A DNA stretch of 64,000 nt, taken from Pseudomonas entomophila L48 (GTDB taxonomy: Bacteria; Pseudomonadota; Gammaproteobacteria; Pseudomonadales; Pseudomonadaceae). Shown here in pieces: positions 41,499-51,045 of this stretch. A model generated the notes under the pieces. It was not told the DNA's origin. It did not search any database and saw only the letters and a list, made by a program, of their open reading frames with translations. A program made the translations under genes and the position numbers. The stretch covers positions 1,380,001 through 1,444,000 of the forward strand of contig NC_008027.1 of assembly GCF_000026105.1 (NCBI RefSeq), written 5' to 3'. How positions within the stretch are numbered: the first letter of the stretch is position 1; each line of letters opens with the position of its first letter.

Positions 41499-42842
41499 GT
41501 GCTCGACCGCCATTCCCTGTTCTGGAAGCTGGCCATCCTGTTGGTGGGCTTCTGCCTGTTGATGATCGGCCTGAGCTACACCTGGGGCCGGCACATGGAA
41601 ACCCAGAATGCCTTCCTCTCCGAACCCGCCCGGCAGCTGTTGCGCGGCTATGCCAGCGAGGCCGAGCAGGCCTGGCGCGCAGGTGGCCGCGACGGCGTGG
41701 ACCGCTGGCTGGCGGGCATGCGCCAGCGCGAAGAAACCTGGGTGGGCGTGCTCGATGGCGACCTGCAGCCGTTGGGCAGTGCCGCGCTGACCGGTGGGGA
41801 GGTCCAGCACCTGACCCGCCTGCGTGGGGTCGACTGGCCCATGAGCCGCCGTACTATCGGCCAGCCTTGGCTGCGCCTGCCATTCCCGCAGGCGCCAGAG
41901 CAGGGGATGTTGGTGATCGAGCTGCCCGAGCGCTTCAGCCCAGGGCAGTACCGCCTGTTCTGGCGGGTAATCACCAACGGCATCATGCCTGGGCTTTTCA
42001 CCTTGCTGCTGTGTGTGGGCCTTTACCGCATGCTGATCGTGCCGCTCAACCAGCTGCGCGAGCAGGCCAATGCCTGGCGCGCCGACCAGCTTTCGGCGCG
42101 CCTCGATCCACGTACCACACAACGCCAGGATGAGCTGGGCGAGCTGGCGCGGGCCTTCGACCAAATGGCCGAGCGCCTGCAGGGCACCGTGGCCTTGCAG
42201 CAGCAATTGCTGCGCGACCTCTCGCACGAAATGCGCACTCCGCTCAGCCGGCTGCGCGTGGCCTGTGACGGCGAGACTGACCTGCAACGCTTGCGCGAGC
42301 GCCTGCACCGTGAGGTGGATGGCATGCAGCAACTGGTCGAGGACACCCTGCAGTTGGCCTGGCAGGATGCCGAGCGGGCGCCCATGAGCCTGGAGCCGAT
42401 CCAGCTCCAGGCGTTGTGGGAGATGCTCAGCGAGAATGCTTGCTATGAAAGCGGCTGGGCGCCGGAGCGGTTGCGCTGCGAGTTGCCGGCCGGCTGCTGG
42501 GTGCAGGGCAACCTCAATCACCTGGCCCAGGCATTGGAGAACATGTTGCGCAATGCCATCCGTCATTCACCAGCGGGTGGCATGGTGCGCTTGAGTGGGC
42601 GGCGTGAAGGGGGTTATTGGCGACTCGACCTGGAAGACGAAGGTGGTGGCGTGGCCGAAGCTGATCTGGAACGCATCTTTGCGCCGTTTTCACGGTTGGA
42701 CGGTTCCAGGCCTGGCGATGGTGGTTTCGGCCTGGGTTTGAGCATCGCCCGTAGCGCCATCCAACGACAAGACGGGAAGGTGTGGGCGGTCAATGGCGAG
42801 CGCGGGTTGCGGGTGTGCATACGCCTGGCGGCCGTGATGTAA
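41499..42842 (+). CDS. Sensor histidine kinase (PirS-like)
   Basis: A 447-residue inner-membrane kinase. Transmembrane helices at residues about 9-28 and 160-182 enclose a periplasmic domain of about 130 residues. The transmitter carries H243 (LSHEMRTPLSRL), N (ENMLRNAIRHSP), DEGGGVAEAD and GGFGLGLSIARS. The GTG start lies 3 bases after the regulator's stop, so the two are coupled. Its signal may be iron related if it is a true PirS, but this rests on position. Confidence 0.85.
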   Translation: MLDRHSLFWKLAILLVGFCLLMIGLSYTWGRHMETQNAFLSEPARQLLRGYASEAEQAWRAGGRDGVDRWLAGMRQREETWVGVLDGDLQPLGSAALTGGEVQHLTRLRGVDWPMSRRTIGQPWLRLPFPQAPEQGMLVIELPERFSPGQYRLFWRVITNGIMPGLFTLLLCVGLYRMLIVPLNQLREQANAWRADQLSARLDPRTTQRQDELGELARAFDQMAERLQGTVALQQQLLRDLSHEMRTPLSRLRVACDGETDLQRLRERLHREVDGMQQLVEDTLQLAWQDAERAPMSLEPIQLQALWEMLSENACYESGWAPERLRCELPAGCWVQGNLNHLAQALENMLRNAIRHSPAGGMVRLSGRREGGYWRLDLEDEGGGVAEADLERIFAPFSRLDGSRPGDGGFGLGLSIARSAIQRQDGKVWAVNGERGLRVCIRLAAVM

Positions 42843-42850
42843 CGTGGGGG

Positions 42851-42938
42851 CTGTAGGAGCGGCTTCAGCCGCGATGCAGGCAACGCTGTTGCCGGCACCC
42901 GCTGCGCGGGTGATCGCGGCTGAAGCCGCTCCTACAAG
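42851..42938. repeat. REP pair (AGCGGCTTCAGCCGC class)
   Basis: Perfect arms GTAGGAGCGGCTTCAGCCGC and GCGGCTGAAGCCGCTCCTAC enclose an inner GC-rich hairpin, in the pirS-cysM gap. Confidence 0.92.
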
Positions 42939-43065
42939 CATCTCGCCAGGTGCTGGCGATAGTGCTTATAGCCTCTCGCTATATCCTCCGACGATTGCGT
43001 GATATGGCCGCGCAGGGTTTGCCGGTATGATAGTCGCCCCTGCCGTCCGGATTGCGAAAACGCCC

Positions 43066-43965
43066 ATGACCCTGCAGTACCCAACCATCGCCGACTGCGT
43101 CGGCCACACGCCTCTGGTTCGCTTGCAGCGCATGGCCGGGGCCACCAGCAACACCTTGTTGCTCAAGCTCGAAGGCAACAACCCGGCCGGCTCCGTCAAG
43201 GACCGCCCGGCGCTGTCGATGATCACCCGCGCCGAGTTGCGCGGCCAGATCAAGCCGGGCGACACACTGATCGAAGCCACCTCCGGCAACACCGGCATCG
43301 CCCTGGCGATGGCGGCGGCGATCAAGGGCTACCAGATGATCCTGATCATGCCCGACAACTCCACCGCCGAGCGCAAGGCGGCCATGACCGCCTACGGTGC
43401 CGAGCTGATCCTGGTGACCAAGGAAGAGGGTATGGAGGGCGCGCGCGACCTCGCCGAGAAAATGCAGGCTGAAGGCCGCGGCCTGGTCCTTGACCAGTTC
43501 GCCAACGGCGACAACCCGATCGCCCACTACAACAGCACCGGCCCGGAAATCTGGCAGCAGACCCAGGGCACCATCACCCACTTCGTCAGCTCCATGGGCA
43601 CCACCGGTACCATCATGGGGTGCTCGCAGTACTTGAAAGAGCAGAATCCGGCGGTGCAGATCGTCGGCCTGCAACCCATGGAAGGTTCGGCCATTCCGGG
43701 TATCCGCCGCTGGCCTCATGAATACCTGCCGAAGATCTTCGACGCAGCCCGCGTCGACCGCGTGATGGACATGTCCCAGCAGGAAGCCGAGGAAACCACG
43801 CGCCGCCTGGCCCGTGAAGAGGGCATCTTCTGCGGCGTTTCGTCCGGCGGTGCGGTGGCGGCCATGCTGCGCCTTTCCCGTGAAGTCGAGAACGCGGTGA
43901 TGGTCGCCATCATCTGCGACCGCGGCGATCGCTACCTGTCCACCGGCCTGTTCGACCCGACCTGA
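43066..43965 (+). CDS. cysM: Cysteine synthase B (O-acetylserine sulfhydrylase) CysM
   Basis: A 299-residue fold-type II PLP enzyme that makes cysteine from O-acetylserine and sulfide or thiosulfate. The cofactor lysine is K45 in [21 protein letters not shown] binds the substrate, and SSMGTTGT binds the phosphate. [14 protein letters not shown] is typical of CysM. The ATG at 43066 begins the family N-terminus [13 protein letters not shown]. It overlaps rlmD by one base (TGATG). Confidence 0.94.
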   Translation: MTLQYPTIADCVGHTPLVRLQRMAGATSNTLLLKLEGNNPAGSVKDRPALSMITRAELRGQIKPGDTLIEATSGNTGIALAMAAAIKGYQMILIMPDNSTAERKAAMTAYGAELILVTKEEGMEGARDLAEKMQAEGRGLVLDQFANGDNPIAHYNSTGPEIWQQTQGTITHFVSSMGTTGTIMGCSQYLKEQNPAVQIVGLQPMEGSAIPGIRRWPHEYLPKIFDAARVDRVMDMSQQEAEETTRRLAREEGIFCGVSSGGAVAAMLRLSREVENAVMVAIICDRGDRYLSTGLFDPT

Positions 43966-45323
43966 TGTCCAGAAAGAAAAGCAACGGCGGCCTGCGTTTC
44001 CAGCCGGCCGGTGGTAACCGCGCCACACAAATACCGGTAGGCAAGAAGCAGCGCCTGCTGATCGAGCGCGTGGCGGGCGATGGCCGCGGCATTGCCTTCA
44101 TCGAGGGGCGCACCTGGTTCGTCAGTGGCGCGCTGGGCGGCGAAGAGGTCGAGGCGCGGGTGCTGGGCGCCCGTGGCAAGGTGGTCGAGGCGCGCCTGGA
44201 GCGGGTGTTCCAGGCCAGCCCCGAACGGCGCGAGGCGCCGTGCCGGCACTATGCGCGCTGCGGTGGCTGCAATCTCCAGCACCTGCCCCATGACGGTCAG
44301 CTGGCGCTCAAGCAGCGTCTGCTCGCCGAGCAGTTGCAGCGCGTCGCCGGCGTCCAGCCGGAAGAATGGGCCGCGCCGCTGTGTGGGCCAGAGTTCGGCT
44401 ATCGGCGGCGAGCACGGGTGGCGGTACGTTGGGACGTGAAGCAGCGCCAGCTCGATGTGGGATTTCGCGCCGAGGCCAGCCAGGACATCGTCGCCATCGA
44501 CGACTGCCCGGTGCTGGTACAACCCTTGCAGGCGATCATGCGCCACCTGCCGACCGTCCTGCGCAGCTTGAGCAAGCCGCAGACACTGGGGCATGTGGAA
44601 TTGTTCAGCGGCACGGCTGAAGCGGTGCTGGTCCGGCACGTGGCAGCGTTGCCTGCTGAAGACCTGGCGCGCCTGGAGGCATTCTGCCGGGAAGCCGGCG
44701 CCCAGTTGTGGTTGCAGGGCGAAGGCGATCCGGCGCCCGTGGACGCCGCGCAGAGGCTGGGTTTTGCCCTGGAGCCCTGGGGGATGGAGCTGGCCTGGCG
44801 GCCGGGCGACTTCGTCCAGGTCAACGCCCAGGTCAACACCCTGATGATCCAGCAGGCCCTGGCCTGGCTGGCACCGCAGGCCCACGAGCGGGTGCTGGAC
44901 CTGTTCTGCGGGCTGGGCAACTTCGCCTTGCCGCTGGCTCGGCAGGCGCGTGAAGTGGTGGCGGTGGAGGGCGTGCAGGCGATGGTCGAACGTGCCGAAG
45001 CCAACGCCCACGGCAACAATGTGTATAACGCACGGTTTTTTCAGGCCGATTTATCGCAGCCTTTGGCGGGCGCCGAATGGGTCGCCGAAGGCTTTTCTGC
45101 GGTACTCTTGGATCCACCGCGCGACGGGGCCTATGAGGTGGTGCAAGGCATCGCCCGGCTCGGCGCGAAGCGGCTGGTCTATGTATCGTGCAACCCGGCC
45201 ACGCTGGCGCGAGACACGCAGGTGCTGGTCGGGCAGGGGTACCGGTTAAAAAGGGCCGGGATTCTCGACATGTTTCCTCAGACGGCGCATGTCGAGGCCA
45301 TGGCGTTATTCGAGGCGGGCTAG
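43965..45323 (+). CDS. rlmD: 23S rRNA (uracil-1939-C5)-methyltransferase RlmD
   Basis: A 452-residue rRNA methyltransferase. A TRAM domain (residues about 25-85) is followed by the iron-sulfur cysteines in [15 protein letters not shown] (93-107), and the SAM domain contains [14 protein letters not shown]. The catalytic cysteine is C409 in [10 protein letters not shown]. It methylates U1939 of 23S rRNA. It overlaps cysM by one base and precedes relA, the gene order I recall for Pseudomonas. Confidence 0.95.
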   Translation: MSRKKSNGGLRFQPAGGNRATQIPVGKKQRLLIERVAGDGRGIAFIEGRTWFVSGALGGEEVEARVLGARGKVVEARLERVFQASPERREAPCRHYARCGGCNLQHLPHDGQLALKQRLLAEQLQRVAGVQPEEWAAPLCGPEFGYRRRARVAVRWDVKQRQLDVGFRAEASQDIVAIDDCPVLVQPLQAIMRHLPTVLRSLSKPQTLGHVELFSGTAEAVLVRHVAALPAEDLARLEAFCREAGAQLWLQGEGDPAPVDAAQRLGFALEPWGMELAWRPGDFVQVNAQVNTLMIQQALAWLAPQAHERVLDLFCGLGNFALPLARQAREVVAVEGVQAMVERAEANAHGNNVYNARFFQADLSQPLAGAEWVAEGFSAVLLDPPRDGAYEVVQGIARLGAKRLVYVSCNPATLARDTQVLVGQGYRLKRAGILDMFPQTAHVEAMALFEAG

Positions 45324-45422
45324 CCAGGCTGGCCCTCTTGGTGCCGCGTCCAGGGAGTGGAGGCGGCACAGGTGAAAGCCAGCGCACCCGCGTGGTGCGC
45401 TGTATGGGAAGGTAAAGCAAAG

Positions 45423-47663
45423 ATGGTACAGGTGAGAGTGCACCAGCCGGTCAACAACGACGGCAGTATCAATCTCGAAGCATGGCTCGATCATGTGGTG
45501 AGCGTCGATTCGCAGCTCGATCGCGCGGCATTGAAGGACGCCTGCGAATTCGCCCATGAGGTCGAGAGGAAAGGCAACCCGGCCAAGCATTCCTGGGCGG
45601 ACGGGACGTCCAGTTTCCAGGCGGGCCTGGAGATCGCCGAGATCCTCGCGGACCTCAAGCTCGACCAGGACTCGCTGGTGGCCGCGGTCATCTACCGTTC
45701 GGTGCGCGAAGGCAAGGTGACCCTCGCCGAAATCGGCCAGCGTTTTGGTCCGGTCGTCTCCAAGTTGATCGACGGCGTGCTGCGCATGGCGGCCATCAGC
45801 GCCAGCCTCAGCCCGCGCCAGTCGCTGGTGCTGGGCTCCCAGGCGCAGGTCGAGAACCTGCGCAAGATGCTCGTGGCAATGGTCGACGACGTGCGCGTGG
45901 CACTGATCAAGCTCGCCGAGCGTACCTGCGCCATTCGTGCGGTGAAGTCCGCCGATGACGAGAAACGCCTGCGCGTGGCGCGCGAGGTGTTCGATATCTA
46001 TGCGCCGCTGGCGCACCGTTTGGGTATCGGCCACATCAAGTGGGAGCTCGAGGACCTGTCGTTCCGCTACCTCGAGCCCGACCAGTACAAGCAGATCGCC
46101 AAGCTGCTGCACGAGCGCCGGCTTGATCGCGAGCGGTTCATCAGCGACGTGATGAACCAGTTGCAGAACGAGCTGCTGGCCACCGGCGTCAACGCCGACA
46201 TCAGTGGCCGTGCGAAACATATCTATTCGATCTGGCGCAAGATGCAGCGCAAGGGCCTGGAATTCAGCCAGATCTACGATGTGCGCGCAGTGCGCGTGCT
46301 GGTGCCTGAGGTGCGTGACTGCTATACCGCGCTGGGCATCGTGCACACGCTCTGGCGGCATATCCCCAAGGAGTTCGACGACTACATCGCCAACCCCAAG
46401 GAGAACGGCTACCGCTCGCTGCACACCGCGGTGATCGGCCCCGAGGGCAAGGTGCTGGAGGTGCAGATCCGCACCCATTCGATGCATGAGGAAGCCGAGC
46501 TGGGCGTCTGCGCCCACTGGCGCTACAAGGGCACCGACGTCAAGCCCAGCTCCAACCACTACGAGGAGAAGATCTCCTGGTTGCGCCAGGTGCTCGAATG
46601 GCATGAGGAGTTGGGCGATATCGGCGGGCTGGCCGAACAACTGCGGGTCGATATCGAACCCGATCGGGTCTATGTATTCACCCCGGACGGTCACGCCATC
46701 GACCTGCCCAAAGGGGCCACGCCGCTGGACTTCGCCTACCGCGTGCACACCGAGATCGGCCATAACTGCCGTGGCGCCAAGATCAACGGGCGCATCGTGC
46801 CGCTCAACTACAGCCTGCAGACCGGCGAGCAGGTGGAGATCATCACCAGCAAGCATGGCAGCCCGAGCCGCGACTGGCTGAACTCCAACCTTGGTTATGT
46901 CACCACTTCACGGGCGCGGGCCAAGATCGTTCACTGGTTCAAGCTTCAGGCCCGCGACCAGAACGTCGCCGCCGGCAAGACCCTGATCGAGCGCGAACTG
47001 AGCCGCCTGGGCCTGCCCCAGGTGGACTTCGAGCGCCTGGCGGAAAAAGCCAACGTCAAGACCGCCGAAGACATGTTCGCCGCACTGGGCGCCGGCGACC
47101 TGCGCCTGGCGCACATGGTCAACGCCGCCCAGCAGTTGCTCGAGCCCGAGCGCATCGAGCCGGTCGAGCTGATCCCGCGCCAGGCCCGGGGTATCCGCGC
47201 CGGCAAGCGCAGCGACATCCAGATCCAGGGCGTCGGCAACCTGCTCACGCAGATGGCTGGCTGCTGCCAGCCGCTGCCGGGCGACGCTATCGTCGGCTAC
47301 ATCACGCAAGGCCGTGGTGTGAGCATTCACCGCCAGGACTGCGCCTCGGTGCTGCAACTGGCGGGCAAGGAGCCGGAGCGGATGATCCAGGTCAGCTGGG
47401 GGCCGATCCCGGTGCAAACGTATCCGGTGGATATCGTCATCCGTGCCTACGACCGCCCGGGGCTGCTGCGCGACGTGTCGCAGGTGCTGCTCAACGAGAA
47501 GATCAACGTGCTGGCGGTCAACACCCGCTCGAACAAGGAAGACAACACCGCGCTGATGTCGCTGACTATCGAGATCCCCGGCCTGGATGCCCTTGGGCGT
47601 TTGCTGGGGCGGATCTCGCAGTTGCCGAACATCATCGAGACGCGGCGTAACCGCACCCCTTGA
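45423..47663 (+). CDS. relA: (p)ppGpp synthetase RelA
   Basis: A 746-residue ribosome-associated synthetase of the stringent response. The N-terminal domain is the inactive relic of the HD hydrolase: an intact HD pair is lacking around RTCAIRAV. The synthetase domain (about 230-370) has the EFDD signature in PKEFDDYIANPKENGYRS, which marks monofunctional RelA, not the RxKD of SpoT/Rel. TGS (about 410-470), a conserved cysteine region (GCCQPLPGD) and a C-terminal ACT domain follow. The ATG at 45423 starts the family sequence MVQVRVHQPV; the frame extends 22 codons upstream. Confidence 0.95.
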   Translation: MVQVRVHQPVNNDGSINLEAWLDHVVSVDSQLDRAALKDACEFAHEVERKGNPAKHSWADGTSSFQAGLEIAEILADLKLDQDSLVAAVIYRSVREGKVTLAEIGQRFGPVVSKLIDGVLRMAAISASLSPRQSLVLGSQAQVENLRKMLVAMVDDVRVALIKLAERTCAIRAVKSADDEKRLRVAREVFDIYAPLAHRLGIGHIKWELEDLSFRYLEPDQYKQIAKLLHERRLDRERFISDVMNQLQNELLATGVNADISGRAKHIYSIWRKMQRKGLEFSQIYDVRAVRVLVPEVRDCYTALGIVHTLWRHIPKEFDDYIANPKENGYRSLHTAVIGPEGKVLEVQIRTHSMHEEAELGVCAHWRYKGTDVKPSSNHYEEKISWLRQVLEWHEELGDIGGLAEQLRVDIEPDRVYVFTPDGHAIDLPKGATPLDFAYRVHTEIGHNCRGAKINGRIVPLNYSLQTGEQVEIITSKHGSPSRDWLNSNLGYVTTSRARAKIVHWFKLQARDQNVAAGKTLIERELSRLGLPQVDFERLAEKANVKTAEDMFAALGAGDLRLAHMVNAAQQLLEPERIEPVELIPRQARGIRAGKRSDIQIQGVGNLLTQMAGCCQPLPGDAIVGYITQGRGVSIHRQDCASVLQLAGKEPERMIQVSWGPIPVQTYPVDIVIRAYDRPGLLRDVSQVLLNEKINVLAVNTRSNKEDNTALMSLTIEIPGLDALGRLLGRISQLPNIIETRRNRTP

Positions 47664-47672
47664 TACCGAGGT

Positions 47673-47742
47673 GGCCTCTTCGCGGGTAAACCCGCTCCTA
47701 CAATTGCGCGGTACTTGTAGGAGCGGGTTTACCCGCGAAGAA
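47673..47742. repeat. REP pair (CGCGGGTAAACCCGCTCCTAC class)
   Basis: Perfect arms TTCGCGGGTAAACCCGCTCC and GGAGCGGGTTTACCCGCGAA fill the relA-mazG gap. The right arm ends about 27 bases before the mazG start. Confidence 0.92.
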
Positions 47743-47768
47743 GCCCCTACCGAAGGACCTGCCCAACA

Positions 47769-48602
47769 ATGACCTACACCCTTGAAGACCTGCTGCACCT
47801 CATGGCCCGCCTGCGCGACCCGCAGCACGGCTGCCCGTGGGACCTGAAGCAGGACTACGCCAGCATCGTCCAGCACACCATCGAAGAAGCCTACGAAGTC
47901 GCCGACACCATCGAGCGCGGCGATTTCGAGCACCTGCAGGGTGAACTGGGCGATTTGCTGTTCCAGGTCGTTTACTACAGCCAGCTGGCGCGGGAAGAGG
48001 GGCGTTTCGAGTTCACCGGCGTGGTCGATGCGATCACCCGCAAGCTGATCCGCCGCCACCCCCATGTCTTCCCCACCGGCGATCTCTACGCGCCCCTGGA
48101 CACCCTTGCGTTGAGCGAGACCCAGGTCAAGTCGCGCTGGGAAGAGATCAAGGCCGAGGAGCGCGCCGAGAAAAGCGAACCCGAGCAGTTGTCTCTGCTC
48201 GATGACGTTCCCGTCGCGCTGCCGGCCCTGTCCCGCGCCGCCAAGTTGCAGAAGCGCGCGGCCACGGTCGGTTTCGACTGGCCCGAGGCGCTGCCGGTGC
48301 TGGACAAGGTGCGTGAAGAGCTCGACGAAGTCCTGCAAGCCATGGCCGATGGCGACAGCGACGCCCTGGAGGATGAGCTGGGCGACCTGCTGTTCGCCAC
48401 CGTCAACCTTGCCCGGCACCTCAAGCACGACCCGGAAAACGCCCTGCGCCGGGCCAATCGCAAGTTCGAGCGGCGTTTTCGTTTTATCGAACAGGCATTG
48501 CGCGAGCAGGGCCTGAACATCCAAGATCGTACCCTCGACGAGCTGGACGCCCTTTGGGGCGAGGCCAAGCGTCAGGAAAAGAACCTGCCCAGCTGCGGCT
48601 GA
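47769..48602 (+). CDS. mazG: Nucleoside triphosphate pyrophosphohydrolase MazG
   Basis: A 277-residue all-alpha NTP pyrophosphatase with two MazG domains. The first (residues 20-110) has EEAYEVADTIE and ELGDLLFQVVYY with the metal-binding EExxE/D pattern; the second (about 165-260) has EELDEVLQAM and DELGDLLFATVN. E. coli MazG lowers (p)ppGpp levels, which suits its place after relA. AAGGA lies 10 bases before the ATG. The DUF2058 gene follows closely. Confidence 0.95.
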   Translation: MTYTLEDLLHLMARLRDPQHGCPWDLKQDYASIVQHTIEEAYEVADTIERGDFEHLQGELGDLLFQVVYYSQLAREEGRFEFTGVVDAITRKLIRRHPHVFPTGDLYAPLDTLALSETQVKSRWEEIKAEERAEKSEPEQLSLLDDVPVALPALSRAAKLQKRAATVGFDWPEALPVLDKVREELDEVLQAMADGDSDALEDELGDLLFATVNLARHLKHDPENALRRANRKFERRFRFIEQALREQGLNIQDRTLDELDALWGEAKRQEKNLPSCG

Positions 48603-48628
48603 GCTGATGCATAAGTGAGTGAACACCG

Positions 48629-49168
48629 ATGAGCCTTTCCCTTCGCGACCAATTGCTCAAAGCCGGTCTGGTCAACCAGAAACAGGTTTCTCAGACCAAC
48701 AAGGCTGAGAAAAAACAGAAACGCCTGGAACACAAAGGCCAGGTCGAGGTGGACGACAGCCAGCAGCGCCTGGCCAAGGAAGCCATGGCCGAGAAAGCTA
48801 AAAAGGATCAGGAGCTGAACCGCCAGGTCCAGGAAAAGGCCGAGCAGAAGGCCCGCGCCGCGCAGGTCAAGCAACTGATCGAGGCGACCCGCCTGCCCAA
48901 GCTGACCACCGAGGACTACTACAACTTCGTCGATGACAAGAAGGTCAAGCGCATCGCCGTCAACGCCCTGATGCGCAGCAAGTTGAGCAATGGTGCATTG
49001 GCGATCGTCGCCCACGGCGGCGGCTACGAGGTGATTCCACGCGAGGCGGCGGTGAAGATCCAGGAGCGCGACCCCAACCGTATCCTGCTGCTCAATACTC
49101 ATGTCGAGGAAGCGGACGAAGATGATCCGTACGCCGCCTACAAGATCCCTGACGATCTGATGTGGTAA
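48629..49168 (+). CDS. DUF2058 family protein (YaiL-like)
   Basis: A 179-residue charged protein. The N-terminal half (residues 20-90) is a lysine- and glutamate-rich predicted coiled coil (NKAEKKQKRLEHKGQ). The C-terminal half (TTEDYYNFVDDKKVKRI, then NTHVEEADEDDPYAAYKIPD) is the conserved DUF2058 region. The function is unknown; E. coli YaiL has been described as a nucleoprotein or polysome-associated protein. It lies 26 bases after mazG and ends in a terminator. Confidence 0.88.
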   Translation: MSLSLRDQLLKAGLVNQKQVSQTNKAEKKQKRLEHKGQVEVDDSQQRLAKEAMAEKAKKDQELNRQVQEKAEQKARAAQVKQLIEATRLPKLTTEDYYNFVDDKKVKRIAVNALMRSKLSNGALAIVAHGGGYEVIPREAAVKIQERDPNRILLLNTHVEEADEDDPYAAYKIPDDLMW

Positions 49169-49172
49169 GCAC

Positions 49173-49200
49173 GAAAAACCCCGCCTTGGCGGGGTTTTTC
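49173..49200. terminator. Bidirectional terminator after the DUF2058 gene
   Basis: GAAAAACCCCGCC-TTG-GCGGGGTTTTTC is symmetric, with A- and T-runs on both sides, between convergent genes. It should end transcription from both. Confidence 0.95.
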
Positions 49201-49214
49201 ATTTCAAGACGGGA

Positions 49215-49397
49215 TCATTGCGAAGGGCGTTGGTTCTCGAGGTACTCGAGCTCCATACGGTACTGGTGAGCCTGTTGCTCGTCGTGGAACATCCCCACCA
49301 GTTGGCCTTGCTGATGCACGTCCCAGATCCGCAGGCCAGCGGCCTGGCCTTCGTGGGACATTTTCGATTCGTCGCGTTCGGTTACTTGGACTGTCAT
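49215..49397 (-). CDS. Small conserved hypothetical protein (60 aa)
   Basis: A 60-residue polar protein (MTVQVTERDESKMSHEGQ, later DEQQAHQYRMELEYLENQ). GTGGAG 6 bases before the ATG at 49397 supports translation. The second half is predicted helical and glutamine/glutamate rich. No family is recognised. Its 3' end faces the bidirectional terminator. Confidence 0.65.
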   Translation of the reverse strand: MTVQVTERDESKMSHEGQAAGLRIWDVHQQGQLVGMFHDEQQAHQYRMELEYLENQRPSQ

Positions 49398-49517
49398 CGT
49401 CAAACTCCACTGCTTGGTTGGCTGCGGCGCTCTGTCGCAGGCCTTCTTTATAGAATTTGTTAGCAGGCTAAGTAAATAAAACAGCGATGAAACAAGTTTC
49501 ATGATGCGCTGATGCCC

Positions 49518-49604
49518 TGTAGGAGCCAGCCTTGCTGGCGAATGGCTTCACGCCGATGCCGGATACCGCGTCGCCGGGTTCGCCAGCAAGGCTGGCTCCT
49601 ACAA
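49518..49604. repeat. REP pair (CGCCAGCAAGGCTGGCTCC class)
   Basis: Perfect arms TGTAGGAGCCAGCCTTGCTG and CAGCAAGGCTGGCTCCTACA enclose an inner hairpin, between the small gene and the DUF3108 gene's terminator. Confidence 0.92.
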
Positions 49605-49623
49605 GGGGCGTGCTCATCAGGCA

Positions 49624-49652
49624 TGAAAAAGCCCCGCACAAGGCGGGGCTTG
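49624..49652 (-). terminator. Terminator of the purMN-DUF3108 gene cluster
   Basis: On the minus strand AAGCCCCGCC-TTGT-GCGGGGCTT is followed by TTTTCATG, 21 bases after the DUF3108 stop codon. Confidence 0.93.
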
Positions 49653-49672
49653 GAGTGTAGCTGGCGACGGTA

Positions 49673-50383
49673 TCAGTTGCCCTTGACCGCCTTGCCATCG
49701 ACCGTGCCATCCTGCAGCACGATCACGTACTCCTTGCCATCGGTCTCGACCTGGCGCAGTTGCACCAGCAGGTAGTCCCAGTCCTTGGCGAACCACAGCT
49801 CGGTGATGCGCTTGCTCTGGCTCGGGTCGCGCACGCGCTCGACCTTGATCGCCTCGACCTGGCCGGTCTTGGTGGTGACCTTTTCGCTGCCCAGGACGCG
49901 GAAGTCGTAGGTGTCGATCTCATCACCGTCGACTACTTGATAGGTCATGCTCTTCTTGCCCGCGGCCACATCGTGCTGCAGGGCCAGTTGATACGACGAC
50001 TTGTCCAGCACGCCGCGGTTCAGCGGCAGGCTGATCGCGTCGCCACGGTCGGTGCCAGTGACCTTCTTGCTGCTCCAGTCGAAGCTCAGGTCGACTTTCT
50101 TCGCCTTGCCCAGGCCACCACGCTCGAAGTGATACTTCTGTGGCAGCAGAGTGTCGTTGTCGAGCTTCAGGGTGCTTTGCTCGGTCAGGCTGGCAATCAT
50201 CATGGAGGCCTTGAAGTTCAGGTCCCATGTACCGTTGGCGTTCTTGACCAGGCTGCGTTCGGCGGTACCGCTCATGGGCAGTTGCTTCCAGTCGGCGGTG
50301 TAGCTGGCCGCGAACGGCTTCAGGTCAGCTGCCTGGAGCGGCAGGGCAAGCACGGCGAGAGCCAAGAGCAGGGCGCGACGCAT
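49673..50383 (-). CDS. DUF3108 domain-containing exported protein
   Basis: A 236-residue protein with a signal peptide (MRRALLLALAVLALPLQAADL). The rest is beta-rich, with FAASYTADWKQLPMSGTAER and the C-terminal ITELWFAKDWDYLLVQLRQVE typical of DUF3108. It is likely periplasmic; the function is unknown. It starts 8 bases after purN and shares the purM-purN strand, so it is probably the third gene of that operon. Confidence 0.88.
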   Translation of the reverse strand: MRRALLLALAVLALPLQAADLKPFAASYTADWKQLPMSGTAERSLVKNANGTWDLNFKASMMIASLTEQSTLKLDNDTLLPQKYHFERGGLGKAKKVDLSFDWSSKKVTGTDRGDAISLPLNRGVLDKSSYQLALQHDVAAGKKSMTYQVVDGDEIDTYDFRVLGSEKVTTKTGQVEAIKVERVRDPSQSKRITELWFAKDWDYLLVQLRQVETDGKEYVIVLQDGTVDGKAVKGN

Positions 50384-50391
50384 AAATTCTC

Positions 50392-51045
50392 CTAATTTCG
50401 AATCAAGTGACCGCTGGCCGCCAGCGGCTGGCCATCCAGTAATGCACCCTGTTCGCCCAGACGCAAGCGTCCTTCGGCGAACCAGCGCACCGCCAGCGGG
50501 TAGATCAGGTGTTCCTGCACATGTACCCGCTGGGCCAGCGTCTGCGGCGTGTCGCCCGCAACCACCGGAACCACAGCCTGTACGACCAGAGGCCCGCCAT
50601 CGAGTTCCTCGGTGACGAAGTGCACGCTGCAGCCATGTTCCCGGTCGCCAGCCTCCAGCGCGCGCTGGTGGGTGTGCAGGCCTTTGTACAGCGGCAGCAA
50701 TGACGGATGTATGTTGAGCAGGCGGCCTTGATAGTGGCGCACGAAACCGCCGCTGAGAATGCGCATGAAGCCGGCCAGCACCACCAGGTCGGGCGCGAAG
50801 CCGTCGATCAGCGCCATCAGCGCCGTGTCGAAGGCCTCGCGGCCGTCGAAGCCGGTGTGTTCGAGCACGGCCGTGTCGATACCGGCGGCCTTGGCGCGTT
50901 CGAGGCCGTAGGCATCGGCGCGGTTGGAGATCACCGCGCGGATGCGGGCCGGGCTGTCACTGGCGCTGGTACTGTCGATCAGCGCCTGCAGGTTGCTGCC
51001 GGAACCCGACAGCAACACCACCACGTTACAGGTCTTGCCCGGCAT
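50392..51045 (-). CDS. purN: Phosphoribosylglycinamide formyltransferase PurN
   Basis: A 217-residue enzyme of step three of purine synthesis, which transfers a formyl group from 10-formyl-THF to GAR. The phosphate loop VLLSGSGSNLQALID is at residues 10-24. The catalytic triad lies in ISNRADA, the LLNIHPSLLPLYKGLHTH segment and the aspartate of EELDGGP. The ATG overlaps the purM stop by one base (TGATG). Confidence 0.95.
   Translation of the reverse strand: MPGKTCNVVVLLSGSGSNLQALIDSTSASDSPARIRAVISNRADAYGLERAKAAGIDTAVLEHTGFDGREAFDTALMALIDGFAPDLVVLAGFMRILSGGFVRHYQGRLLNIHPSLLPLYKGLHTHQRALEAGDREHGCSVHFVTEELDGGPLVVQAVVPVVAGDTPQTLAQRVHVQEHLIYPLAVRWFAEGRLRLGEQGALLDGQPLAASGHLIRN

Noticed and set aside
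40650..42566. A 638-codon open frame opposite the PirRS-like genes
   Set aside because: Antisense shadow; both plus-strand genes show full two-component motifs.
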